Shown: one piece after another, positions 31,386-41,260 of the stretch
Layout of the letters: the number at the start of each line of letters is the position of its first letter
Position numbering within the stretch: the stretch's first letter is position 1
Origin: Discostella pseudostelligera
Taxonomy: Eukaryota > Bacillariophyta > Thalassiosirophyceae > Thalassiosirales > Thalassiosiraceae
Reading direction: 5' to 3'
DNA length: 41,260 nt
Assembly (NCBI GenBank): GCA_036940085.1
Contig: JALLBK010003355.1
Location: 1-41,260 of the forward strand
Notes under the pieces: generated by a model
Database searches by the model: none
What the model saw: only the letters and a program-made list of their open reading frames with translations
Told to the model about the DNA's origin: nothing
Translations under genes and position numbers: made by a program

Positions 31386-32824
31386 ATGTCGTCCGAGGGT
31401 CCCTATTCACGCTACGGGGCAAGTGGTGGTGGTGGCACTGGCGGTGGAGGTGGCAGCGCTGGCTACGGTGGCAGCTACGGCGGTGCCGCGCCTGGCTATG
31501 GCGGTGGTGGCTACGGTAGCGCCCCCCAAGGCCAAGGGGGGGGGTATGGCGGGTACGGAGCCGGTGGTGCATCGTACTCGGCACCTGCGCCACCGGGGGG
31601 TGGCATGGGCATGGGGTATGGCGGCCAGCAGCAGCAGCATCAACATCAGGGGCGTTATAGTAGTCAGAGTGTGGGGGTCAATGAAAATTTCGAGATGGTG
31701 AGTAAGAAGAAGAAGATTATTGGTGGGGGTGTGCTTGATTGCAATGCTGACTTTGTTGATCTTGCTCTGTGTGATTTTGATGTATTGCCTGTACTTTTGC
31801 ATTGAGATCTATTGATCTTCATTTTCTCCTCTCTCTCTATTCACCACTCTCATTCATGGTTCACCACTCTCATTCATGGTTCACCATTCCATCTATTCAC
31901 AAAAACAACATTGAAATACTCATGTCACGCTACTATTCATTTATTTAGGCTGACAGCAGTGAAAAGGGCACCAAAAAGAAGAGCATGGCCCTCCAAGCTC
32001 TCAACAAAAACGTCATCATGTGGGCAGGCTTCTTCACCGTCAGTCTCTTCGTCTACTTCCTCCTCTCGGCCGGGGACTTCTCCTTCCTTATGACCTACGG
32101 TGCCATGTCACGCATGTTTGGCTTTGGTATACTCAACGTCAAGACATTTTTGAGCAAACGTGCTACTGGGATTAGTATCAAGACATTGCAACTCTACTGC
32201 TTGGTGTTCTTCTTTCGACTTACGAGTATTGTAAGGCATGAGGGATATTTGCCCTATGACAAAAGTGGGGATTGGTTGTATCATGTTATTGAAATTATGG
32301 CATTGCTCTTTACTGCGACCGCATTATGGGGATGTATGGGCCCGTTCTCACATACCTATCAGGCTGATATGGATAAATTTGGTGAAATGAATGTCCCACC
32401 TGGATTTGGTGGCGTGTATCTTGCCGTACCCGTGTTGGTATTGGCAATATTTGTCCATCCCAATTTGAACAATGATTGGCTAAGCGATGTGGCATGGACG
32501 TACGCCATGTATTTAGAATCCATGGCATTAGTGCCACAATTATTCATGTTCCAAAAACAAACGTCCGGTGTGGTGGAATTACTAACTGCACACTTTGTGG
32601 CCGCGTTGGGTTTCGGACGGGTTATGGAGTTCCTATTTTGGATATACAGTTATCATGAATTGGCCACGAGCACTGGTTCGAAGCTGCCGGGATATTTGGC
32701 ATTGTTTTCTCAATTTTTACAGTTGGTACTCATGCTGGATTTCTTTTGGTATTATTATTTGGCTGTGAAGAATGCTACGCCATTGGTGTTGCCCTCGCAT
32801 GGTGCTGCCATGGGAATTGTGTAA
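31386..32824 (+). CDS. KDEL-receptor-like (ERD2 family) membrane protein
   Basis: There are two exons, 31386-31697 and 31949-32824, with a 251-bp intron in phase; the product is 395 residues. Residues 1-100 are Gly/Tyr/Gln-rich and look disordered. A membrane segment at about 125-143 precedes the ERD2-like core, which contains GISIKTLQLYCLVFFFRL, then WTYAMYLESMALVPQLFMF and ELLTAHFVAALGFGRVMEF, with several further hydrophobic helices. ERD2 receptors cycle between Golgi and ER and return proteins ending in KDEL or HDEL. The long Gly-rich head and extra membrane segment fit the longer ERD2-like subgroup known in plants, whose ligand is unclear. Start is the first ATG (accATGTCG). Confidence 0.85.
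31840..31886. repeat. 20-bp tandem repeat inside an intron
   Basis: The unit TTCACCACTCTCATTCATGG is present twice, followed by a partial third copy (TTCACCATTC). It lies in the intron of the KDEL-receptor-like gene, about 60-110 bases before the acceptor site. The copies are identical, so the duplication is recent. Confidence 0.85.
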
Positions 32825-33308
32825 ACAAAAGAAGAAGATAGAACCTAAATTAAGGATAGTAGGGGGCAGCGAATACATCTGCGGAACATAATAAGTACTC
32901 ACTACAATAGCTGTGAGAACGAACGATTTATAGTTCGCATTCGCAACTCTAGAGTTCCTCCTCATGCTGCGGTACTGGTCATCGGAGCGGCTCTTCACTT
33001 CGCTTCCGGGTGGGTCGCCTCATCCACTCTTGGTCACAATGTCATGAACTCTATCGAAGCACAGAAAGGAGCATTCAATCATCTTCACATGAATGAAATA
33101 ATTTTTCGTTTAATCAAGTTGTTACTACTTCAGAAGCTTCACCACTTTAACATGAACATGTGAAGCCCCATTCCCCTCCATCTCCGCACACCCCCAAGTG
33201 CCGAAACGTATTATATATGAGTTCAAAATCTCTCTCCTCGTGTAATGAAAGAAGGCCTAGCCTAAATGAGATGTGAATCAGGCATCTTGACGGCGGTTAC
33301 GAGTGCAT
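32825..33308. other. intergenic region between converging genes, small minus-strand open frame
   Basis: A minus-strand open frame from about 33022 to 32717 reads GDPPGSEVKSRSDDQYRSM, then RRNSRVANANYKSFVLTAIVV, a basic stretch followed by a hydrophobic one. It overlaps the end of the KDEL-receptor-like gene and has an ATG at about 32965. A GTGAGTACTT near its middle looks like a donor site, but the nearest CAG would give a 24-base intron. It may be a small membrane protein, a gene remnant or chance; I do not recognise it. Confidence 0.2.
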
Positions 33309-36300
33309 TCAAGTATGATAGCGTTTGCTTGGATTCTCCCCAGAATCTCTCCATTCCCCACCGCCACCGTAGCTCAGATCATTCTGGTCTTGATTGCCGC
33401 CGCCGTCGCCATAGCTGTGGAACCCACCTCCGCCCTGGTGATTGGGATAGCCCCGTCCTTGTTGTTCATTGTAACCACCTCCACCGGGATGCGACCGTTT
33501 CCGATCATTGTAATAATCTTGAGGAGGGTGCATATGATGATGTTGTTGTCTCACGGGTGGTTCAAAGCGGGGATTGTGAGGTGGAGGAGCCCTGGATTGA
33601 ATGATATCTGGTCTAGACGATCGGCCGTCGCCGCCACCGCCGTACGAATTGTTCTCGTATTTGACGTTGTTGCTAGGATATTGTTGTGGTCGTCGTTGAT
33701 CGTTAGGATTGTAATTGTCATACCTACTGGAACCATTTTGCTGTCCATGCTGCTGTGGATGATTGTCATAACCACGATCCAAAGAGGATGGCATTGGAGA
33801 TCCCGACTGTTGTTGTTGTTGTCGATCTCGTTCGGCCCGATCATGGAGCGCACCTCCCCGTGGCCTCACAAACTGTGGAGCATCCGAGTATGGTTCATCC
33901 AACCCCTCTTGTAATTTGAACTGTTCATACCCATGCGCATCAAAGGTAATTTTGCCATTATTGCGTTCCACTTCTTTGACTAATGCGGCCTTGTCAATGT
34001 GTATCCTACCCAAATTGGGCTGAACAATTTCACATACATTCATGAAGGAGAGCATAGCGCGGACACGTTTGCGCATACTATCGTCGCCCTTTCGGACCAC
34101 CCTTGATCGAGTTTTGCCATATCCGGTAACAATGTCAATGCTTTTCACGGACGCAAGCTCCTTGCTATTGCCAAGGTAGGGAACGAGGCACTTCTCGAAC
34201 CACCATCGTAGGGCGGTTTCCCCTCCCCCCAGGCTGAGGAAGTGTAAGTCGAGTTCAAACCACTGAGTGCCAAGACGGGAAACCTTGGCGTAGAAGCCAC
34301 GGCTTACCCCATCGTGGAAGATTTGCTCAGCGAGGTCCACCTGAGAGCATACCGCATCTATTGTAATGATGATGTGGGAGCAAATAAAGAGAGAGAGGGT
34401 TGGACCAAGGTTCGATTTGAGGTAGAGGTAGAGAGGTAACAGACTCACCAAGGACAGCATTGTAGGTAACCACATCTCGCTTCACCCCCACATCGTCCAT
34501 TTCCTTGAACAAATCAAACCCCTTCTGCCACAATTTACAACGTGCACATGCCGAAATGGCCGAATTGTAAATGTGCACATTCGGCCGCACGCCCTCCAAC
34601 TTCATCCGATCCATAAGCTGGAATGCAATATCGGCTCGACACGACTTCTCCATACACGACATCGCGGCACCGAATATAATGACATTTTTGGGTATTTTCC
34701 GTTCCGTCATTTCATCCAAATATTCCAAACATTGACGCCATTGATATCCCTTTTCACATGCCGATATCGCACTCCCGTAGGACACCACGGTCACGGCCAT
34801 ATTCTTGTACTTCATTTCATCAAACAAATCCAAAGCACGTTCCCATTGAAGTCCCTTTTCAAGTGCCGTCATGGTAGCATTGTAGGTGACCACACTAAGC
34901 TTCTCACCGGATTGTTCAATTTCACAAAATAATTCCCATGCCTTTTCCCATTGTTGTCCCTTGGATAATGCCGATATTGCGGCGGAGTAGGCAATAACAT
35001 TGGGACCAAACGTGGCTTTCATCTCCTCGAGGACCTGTAGGGCAAGTTTCCATTGTTGTCCCTTTTCACAGGCCGAGATGAGTGCCGAGAAGGTAACGAC
35101 GGTGGGACGGACACCCTCACGTTTCATTTCGTCAAAAATTTCGAGTGCCTTGGCGGGGTTGAGACCTTTTTCACAGGCGGAGATGGCTGTTGTTTGCGGT
35201 GTGTGTGTGTGCAATTGGTTGGTTGGTTGGTAGGAGTAGGGGGGATGACAATATCATGAGATGGAGAAGAGAAGGAAGTGAACAAACGCAGACAACATGG
35301 AAAGAATGATCGACACAAAATAGAAGTGTGTAAACACTTACCTGCATTGTACGCAATCGCCGTGGGCATAATATTCTTCTCCTTCATCGTCTTTAGTAAA
35401 TCCAGTGCCGTCCTCCAATTCCCCCCCTTCTCACAAGCACTAATCGCCGAACTGTACGTAATTTCATTCTTGGGGATCTTCTCCTCGTCCATTTGTTTCA
35501 ATAAGTCCAATGCTCCCTTCCAATCCTTGATTTTCTCACAAACATTAATTAGAGCATTGTAATGATAGACATTCCGTGTAATGCCAGGAGTATTCTCCAT
35601 CCATTTCCATACCGACATGGCCACACGCATTTGACGCCGGCGGCCCAATTGGGATAAGATGGCAGTGATGGCTCGGCCGGATAAGAAGAATTCAGGGGAG
35701 GTTGAACGGGCGTGATCCATTTCGTCAAAGACATTGGCGTGGGGGTGGCAGAGTCGATCAACGACTTCTTCCATGGAGATGCCACCACCTCCTCCTCCTC
35801 CACCTCCCCCGCCCGAGTGGTTGCCTCCACCACCGCCATGAGGGCCAGACTTGTTGTACGAAGAAGAATTGTAATGATGGTGATTACTTCGATGTCGATC
35901 ATCGTAATTGTTGGAATTGCGAGTGTAGAGTTTATCATCGTACTTGTTGTAATTGTTGTTGTTGTTATTAAAGCTACTATTGTTGTTGTTGGGATTGAAA
36001 CTGTTGCCGTTAGTATTGTTGTCATGGTGAGATGATTTGTTGTTGTTGCTGTAGCCAAGTGAAGGTGGTTGTGATTGTGGGAATGGTTTATCATCATAAT
36101 GAGAATTGGAGATACCACCTACACCTGCACCTACTGCTGATGAAGTAGTAGTGGGGGGTCCATAGTAGTTGTTCCCCTCTGGAAGGCACTGCCCCTCCTC
36201 CAAGCGCTCTGCAGCAGCAGATGATGCAGCCATCACAGAGGGGGGAGGCTGCCATTTCTTTGCATTATTATTGTTGTTGATATTGCTGCTACTAGGAGGA

Positions 36301-36578
36301 GTGGGGAGCAGACCAATACCAGTAGACGTAGGATGATTGTACGGTGGCAAGGTATTCAATCCAGTAGATTCACGCTCCCTCATCTCCATGCGTTCATTGT
36401 ACCCTCGTCTGAAATGATCGAGGGGGCGGGGGGCATTGTCGGGGGGGACGGCATTGTCAGACACTTCCGAGACGGGTAGGAAGGTTTGACCGCTGTCGGG
36501 AAGACGTCTCCGTTGTTGTTGCACCGGCGGTGGCGGTTGCTGGGCGGGTGCTGCTGCTAGGGCGTCGGCGTCGGCCAT
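33309..36578 (-). CDS. PPR-SMR protein
   Basis: There are three exons: 36578-35342, 35186-34449 and 34357-33309. The introns are 155 and 91 bp (GTAAGT, GTGAGT), in phase, giving 1007 residues. The first 280 residues are low complexity (Pro, Asn, Ser, His, Gly). About ten pentatricopeptide repeats of about 35 residues follow. They share a strong signature such as YNAAISACEKG and ALDLFDEM. Then comes an SMR domain with ELDLHFLSLG and IVTGYGKTRSR, close to the usual LDLHG and TGxGxxS. The tail is Gln/Gly/Tyr/Arg-rich. PPR repeats bind RNA base by base; SMR domains can cut RNA or DNA. PPR-SMR proteins usually act in plastids or mitochondria, yet no targeting peptide is evident here. Start is the first ATG (gccATGG on the other strand). 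Confidence 0.9.
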
Positions 36579-37158
36579 GGTTGAGAATGTGATTTTTGTT
36601 GGTGCACCACGCCGCCGGTGACGGTGAGTGCAGCATGACTTTTGAATGGGGAGAAGGCGAGGCAGGGGAAAGACAGACGGAAGGGGCTCTTCTTCTCCCC
36701 ACCGTCCATTATTTTAGCGAGCCTGTTGCGCGCTGACGTCACCTTCGCGACTTTGAAATTAAAATTTGAAATGACTGCCATATGTGCCACGCCGGAGTCT
36801 GTATGTGGAACATGTACGGTTCCGCCAAAGTACATTTTTTGGCGGGAGAATGAAGTCTCGATGGTGCACATGACCGGAGATGGGAGATCGATATGAATTT
36901 TTGCCTTTTAATTTTTTAGGACTGTATTATTTGTGAGTTATTTTAGGCTCTAGTCAATAAGAATGGCGTTCAAAGAGGCCGCTGTAGTGGAGCATTCAGT
37001 ATCCATTGGGAAGGTGTGTGATTGATGCTGAGAGTGGCTTGCTGAGGTCTGAGGATACTATCCATTTTATGGGGACAACTGGGACGATGACGAGATCCTC
37101 TTCAAATAATTATTCTTGACGCTCCGATTCACCGCCTCACGACGATCCAATTCAAACA
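36579..37158. promoter_or_regulatory. promoter region of the PPR-SMR gene and 5' flank of the LRR pseudogene
   Basis: Visible elements are AGACAGACGG (36671-36680), a full CRE-type TGACGTCA (36734-36741), an AT-rich TTTGAAATTAAAATTTGAAA (36752-36771) and an inverted pair TCCGCCAAA/TTTGGCGGGA (about 36821-36847). The last resembles two E2F sites facing each other. No gene is seen. Confidence 0.5.
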
Positions 37159-38546
37159 ATGAATGAAGAAGTAGATGATCTCATCGATGCGGAAGAGGAT
37201 GAATCCAGCTATTTCAGCAACAGAGACGGCGTTGATAATAGTTATAGGAGGTGCAGATTTAGTTATTTGCCCGACCCTGATCCTGAACCATCCCTGTGCA
37301 TAATGTGCCATGACGACTTCATTGAAGAAGTGAATATCATTGGTGACAGTCTGAATTTAAAAGTGATTGACATCACTCTCTGTCACTCCGGATGCGGTGA
37401 TAATGTGGTTGAACTGTTTCAAGGGCTATCACTCAATCGCTCTATTGAATTGGTGCAATTGTGGATTGTTGATGATGTGACCGAGCCCGAGCCAGATATA
37501 TTTCAAGTTCTCATTCCATTCTTTGAACACAACGACAATCTCCGGTGCATGGAAATCTATCAAGCTATGTCATGGATCCTCAAGTCTCTATCCCTTGCAC
37601 TTTCGGCATGCAAGAACAGCCAGTTAAAGCGCCTCAACCTGATAGAGATCTTGGCTCTGGACACAGCGGAGTTCTTTGGTTCACTGAGCACCATACACTT
37701 CTTAACCGAACTTTGCATAGAGAGAACGTACGATATCTTGGAATTGAGGAGTGCGAGGCTTTGGGCAACTTGCTCACAAATTCTGAATCCAAACTTCAGC
37801 GGCTTGAAGTTTGCAAAGCTCAACTCGATGATGAACGAATGATATGCCTGGGGAATGCGTTGGCCATCAACAAGACATTGCAATACCTAGATCTTTACAT
37901 AAACGATGAATCCATCTCATTAGAAGGATGGCAGGGATTATCGCGATGTTTGAGGAACCCTGATACTGCATTAGAGACACTAAGATTTTCTGACAGCACT
38001 GATGATGATAATGAGGCAGCGACTGATAAAGTGTCGGCGATGGTAAGGGCGTTGGAAGGAAACTCGACTTTAGAGAACCTGCACGTTGGTTGTACTTCCC
38101 ACGGCTATGACATTAACATTACCGACAAATGGGTGTGGTAACTTTTCAATCGGGTACTTTGTGACAAGACAAGCATTATCAATACTTAGGCTTCAAACCA
38201 CACACTTCATAGTTTTATGATAAGTGGTTCTCACTGGTCTGTTCAGTTCGACAAAGGCAAGTACAGTGAAGTCCAGGACAATATTATGTAATCGATGAAT
38301 GTGAATAAGAATGATAACAAAGTGGCCCGCCAAAAGATTTCAAAGCATCATTTCGCAGGTGAAAGTGCAGATAAGTTCAATTTCTTTGCTAGTATGCCAG
38401 AGTCTGTTTTGGTTCACGCTAACGAGTGGATTGGCAGGGATAAACTTGGACATTTATTGATGTATGAATTTGTCCGAACTTTCCCACATATGGTCAGCAC
38501 TCAAATTGTGACAGATGATGCAGCGGGTAAGAAGAGGAAGCGTTGA
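37159..38546 (+). pseudogene. diatom-type leucine-rich-repeat pseudogene
   Basis: From the ATG at 37159, an acidic head (MNEEVDDLIDAEEDESS) is followed by leucine-rich repeats such as LKRLNLIEILALD and LTELCIERT. Around 37720-37735 the repeat sense jumps to the next frame (YLGIEECEALGNLL, LQRLEVCKAQLDDERM, LQYLDLYIN). This needs a one-base loss or a two-base gain. In the second frame, TAA (38139-38141), TAG (38187-38189) and TAA (38289-38291) interrupt it. Family-like sequence continues straight through them: LCDKTSIINT, ASNHTLHSF, MNVNKNDNKVARQKI and WIGRDKLGHLLMYEF. These tail motifs are typical of the large diatom LRR families. One frameshift plus three stops makes it a pseudogene; the original role is unknown. 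Confidence 0.8.
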
Positions 38547-39055
38547 ATGAAATAGGGCCATTTGTTTGATTGTATCAGTGGAAGATGATGGGATCATGCA
38601 ATCTCCTAGTTGCTCCAGAGTTGATCAAAAGTAAGATAGCATAGGCAAGTTACTTTATGTTGACATTAGAGATGACTCCTCGGTCCTGCTCATCATCATT
38701 GAGTTGAGGGATGAGAGAGGTTGCCAGCACCATAATCTATGTTTCTATGATCTATCGTACCGTCTACCGTGGAGCATGGGCTAATAATAAATAATTGTAT
38801 TTACTTGCTGCGCTTCACAAATTCACTAACCAAGGGATGTTTGACAATTCCTATCCATTAAGTAGAAGGTTGAGAACAGAACAACTCGGTGGCAAAACCA
38901 TCGACATTCATCTTAACATTAATACAAGATCATAATATCTAATTCCATCGAACGATGATAAAGGTTTATGTAATTCGGGAGGGAACTATATCAACACATA
39001 CTTAATAGCTCGTACGAGCATTCTTCATAGGGAGACACACATTTCGAGAGTTCAT
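38547..39055. other. intergenic region
   Basis: It lies between the pseudogene and the end of the ankyrin/armadillo gene. CG dinucleotides are present, unlike in the first 2 kb. I see no gene, RNA or repeat. Confidence 0.4.
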
Positions 39056-41260
39056 TCACTTCATTCTTGACAATATCGCATTGGCCGACTCGGAGCAATC
39101 TTCCGGGAAATTAGTCGCTGCCATTCGGAGCAATGTCTCCGTTTGTTCATGCAGTTCAGGAAGGTACGCGTCATGAAAGCTAGTAAATACATCTAGCGCA
39201 CCACATGCCTCACGTTGTACATCTCGATCGTGAGGATGGGCCGCCAATGAGTTGATTAGGGCCGTGAAGCCACTAACACTGGCAACTACGGTAGCTCGTT
39301 CCGGTCCACCCTTGGCAGCAATGCCACGCAAGGCCTTACATGCCTCCTTTTGGACAGTAGCGTCACTCACATGGGCTTGCATGGCACTAACGACTGTGGA
39401 AATGGCCCCGGAGGCCGCGAAGGATACTTCGCGCAATCCATCGGCGGGTGTCATAGCCGAGAGTGCCGAACATGCCTTCTCTTGCACCACGGGTTCATTC
39501 GGATGATTCTTCATTGCATTCACCACAGTGGTAACACCCAATAATGCCACCGATGCAATTCTTTCCTCCAACTCCTTCATTCCCCCTCCGCCTGCAGCAG
39601 TAGCGGCAGCAGTCCTTTTAGCCGCCGCCTCCAACGCCGAACATCCCAGCATTTGCACACCACCATCTTCCTCATTCGCCCACATTACCGTAACCACATC
39701 CCGCACAGCCGCATCGGGCCGTTGGACGAACATGATTGCATCATGACTTTCATCTTTATTAATCTTGCGTCGTCGTTGACGTTTCCGTCGTCGACCACCC
39801 CCACCATCGACACCAGAGGCAATGGTTCCTTGATCGTCATTCCCATCGCCACCTGCACCTGCCCCTGCTGCCATTATCAAAGACATGTCCACCGACTCCT
39901 CTCCATCCTGACTTGCAAAACTCATGGCATGCAAAAGTGGATGTTCATCGCCTAAATTGGCCTGTTCAATTCCCGGTGGGTACGCTTCATGTAGGCTACG
40001 AATACCACCCCCAATCCACTTTTTGCGACTTTCAATCGCCAGAACAATGGGGAGGACACCAGACGAGTTGGGTACACCTGCACCATCGGGATAGGCGTAG
40101 AGTAATTCATCAATGACATATTTGGAGTAGGATTCGGGTGATCTTTTGACTTTGGAACTGGTGTTGGTGATTACTGCGCCTGCTGATGTGGTGGCGGTGG
40201 TGTTTGTTGACATGGGAGAGGCGGAGAAGGAGGTATTCATTGTTGTAGTAGTAGTAGAGACTACATCATCATATCCAGCAGCATAATGCAATGGCAAATT
40301 TCCCCTGGAATCTTGTATCGCCACGGCATCCAAATTCGTTTCGACAATATATCGTAATAAATCCGGTGGACACGATCCTGACCGGACGGCATTGTGGACT
40401 AGATAATCCTCCACTTCCTCCTCCTCACCCTCCCCCATTTCCCCCTGGTGGTAATTGGTGTGCTTCCTCTTGGGACGGCGCAATAGCAATTCAATAATAT
40501 TAAAAGTATTCACAGCCGCATTCTTGTATTGTTGACGATGTTGTACCACCTCAGGACGGGAATTATCGCCCTCGAAGAATCGTTCACTTTGATCGAATTG
40601 ACGTACGAATCGACGGTAGAGGAGTGCTAATGCATCATCCTCCTCCTCATCTTCCTCCTCGACGTGTTTGATGTGGTTGTTGACCATGGGTTGTGCTGTT
40701 TGCTGAAGTGGATATTGAGATGATGGAAGTGGAAGATATGGCAATGGTTGCACCGTCGCCCCTCCCCGTTCCACTAACAATTTCATATATTCCACAGTAG
40801 GACCCAAGGGTGTGTTGACATCATCGATTAAACTCTCGACTATGGAATAGAGTCGTTTTCCCCTTAGTAGTTGCCCTGAACCCATTGTTCCAGTATTGTT
40901 ATTGTTGTTGTGTTGGTCCAATAGCAACTTGGAGCATTGATATCGAAACACCGAGGAGGAACTATTACCGCCACTGCCACTGATGGCCCTACGTTTCTCA
41001 CTCCACATACCAGCAAATATCCCCTCCAATGGCACATGTCCATTCTTATCGGTATGGCTCACTGCCTTGGGACATGCTGAGATTATGGCGGATATGGCTT
41101 GGATGGCGGTGTCGCATAGGAGGAGCTTGGAGGATTTGGAAGAATTAAGTTTGTTATTCCTGGAGCTGTCACTGTTGCTGTTGCTGTTGGTGGACGAAGA
41201 AGAAGAAGAGGTGACCACGACATGAGTCGATCCCAACGAACAAGCCACATGCAAGGGTGT
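39056..41260 (-). CDS. ankyrin and armadillo repeat protein, 5' part outside the window
   Basis: The frame is open to the window edge; 734 residues of the C-terminal part are seen. It opens with TPLHVACSLGS, an ankyrin core, and further ankyrin-like repeats follow (VAIQDSRGNLPLHYAAGYD, NSSGVLPIVLAIES, HPLLHAM). The last 230 residues are armadillo-like repeats, for example VVQEKACSALSAM, TVQKEACKALRGIAA and DVQREACGALDVF, each about 42-43 residues apart. Both repeat types are protein-binding scaffolds. Acidic, Ser- and Gly-rich spacers and a basic RRRKRQRRRK run (possible nuclear signal) lie between. Similar ankyrin/armadillo scaffolds are common in diatoms; function is unknown. Confidence 0.8.
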   Translation of the reverse strand, partial: TPLHVACSLGSTHVVVTSSSSSSTNSNSNSDSSRNNKLNSSKSSKLLLCDTAIQAISAIISACPKAVSHTDKNGHVPLEGIFAGMWSEKRRAISGSGGNSSSSVFRYQCSKLLLDQHNNNNNTGTMGSGQLLRGKRLYSIVESLIDDVNTPLGPTVEYMKLLVERGGATVQPLPYLPLPSSQYPLQQTAQPMVNNHIKHVEEEDEEEDDALALLYRRFVRQFDQSERFFEGDNSRPEVVQHRQQYKNAAVNTFNIIELLLRRPKRKHTNYHQGEMGEGEEEEVEDYLVHNAVRSGSCPPDLLRYIVETNLDAVAIQDSRGNLPLHYAAGYDDVVSTTTTTMNTSFSASPMSTNTTATTSAGAVITNTSSKVKRSPESYSKYVIDELLYAYPDGAGVPNSSGVLPIVLAIESRKKWIGGGIRSLHEAYPPGIEQANLGDEHPLLHAMSFASQDGEESVDMSLIMAAGAGAGGDGNDDQGTIASGVDGGGGRRRKRQRRRKINKDESHDAIMFVQRPDAAVRDVVTVMWANEEDGGVQMLGCSALEAAAKRTAAATAAGGGGMKELEERIASVALLGVTTVVNAMKNHPNEPVVQEKACSALSAMTPADGLREVSFAASGAISTVVSAMQAHVSDATVQKEACKALRGIAAKGGPERATVVASVSGFTALINSLAAHPHDRDVQREACGALDVFTSFHDAYLPELHEQTETLLRMAATNFPEDCSESANAILSRMK

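Noticed and set aside
38139..38291. Programmed stop readthrough or a recoded stop in the LRR gene
   Set aside because: Two different stop codons are involved and there is also a frameshift, so plain decay explains it better.
1..41260. tRNA, rRNA, CRISPR, insertion sequence or phage features
   Set aside because: I looked for T-loop words, direct-repeat arrays with spacers, and transposase or integrase motifs and found none I can support. The repeats present are simple sequence or short tandem repeats.

Overview
The window looks like nuclear DNA of a photosynthetic stramenopile, most likely a centric diatom. The genes are eukaryotic and closely packed. Introns are short (about 90-250 bp) and begin with GTGAGT- or GTAAGT-like donors. 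Proteins carry long Ser/Thr/Asp/Gln/Asn runs. There is a diatom-style leucine-rich-repeat pseudogene, and one protein carries a possible diatom plastid pre-sequence. I see no bacterial operon, plasmid, CRISPR array, rRNA or tRNA. One four-base assembly gap lies inside a GTT repeat at 25425-25428.

Layout. 1-2100: no convincing gene; an almost CpG-free, TG/CA-rich stretch with degenerate repeats, best read as an old methylated repeat. 2076-2848: an uncertain, broken minus-strand coding remnant. 3130-4236 (+): BTB/T1-SPRY-like protein. 4759-6811 (-): SCP/FCP1-like CTD phosphatase. 7417-9789 (+): Pat1 decapping factor. 10193-11832 (-): hnRNP H/F-like protein. 12326-13624 (-): ERO1 thiol oxidase. 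13962-16349 (-): EMB8/YheT-like alpha/beta hydrolase. 16445-20115 (+): exportin-1 (CRM1). 20383-22170 (+): PEX10-like RING peroxin. 22672-24734 (+): single-AP2 transcription factor. 24891-27340 (-): heat shock factor. 27811-30908 (-): KDM4-like JmjC demethylase with a Tudor-like tail. 31386-32824 (+): KDEL-receptor-like protein. 33309-36578 (-): PPR-SMR protein. 37159-38546 (+): decayed LRR pseudogene. 39056-41260 (-): ankyrin/armadillo protein that runs off the window.

I rebuilt splice junctions for nine genes from GT-AG sites, reading phase and family alignment. Several genes handle RNA (Pat1, hnRNP H/F-like, PPR-SMR) or nuclear control and traffic (CTD phosphatase, exportin-1, AP2, HSF, JmjC). 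ERO1, PEX10 and the KDEL-receptor-like gene serve the endomembrane system and peroxisome. These are ordinary independent eukaryotic genes, not one gene cluster.

The most interesting signals are: (1) a composite promoter element, CACGTGG-N(5-6)-ATTTGGCGGG, twice upstream of ERO1 and once upstream of PEX10 in the same orientation; (2) a CpG desert of about 2 kb with a sharp right edge; (3) an ERO1 whose N-terminus looks like a diatom bipartite plastid pre-sequence; (4) an LRR gene killed by one frameshift and three in-frame stops; (5) a GACAGAC motif recurring in several promoters. I found no clear new multi-gene system.
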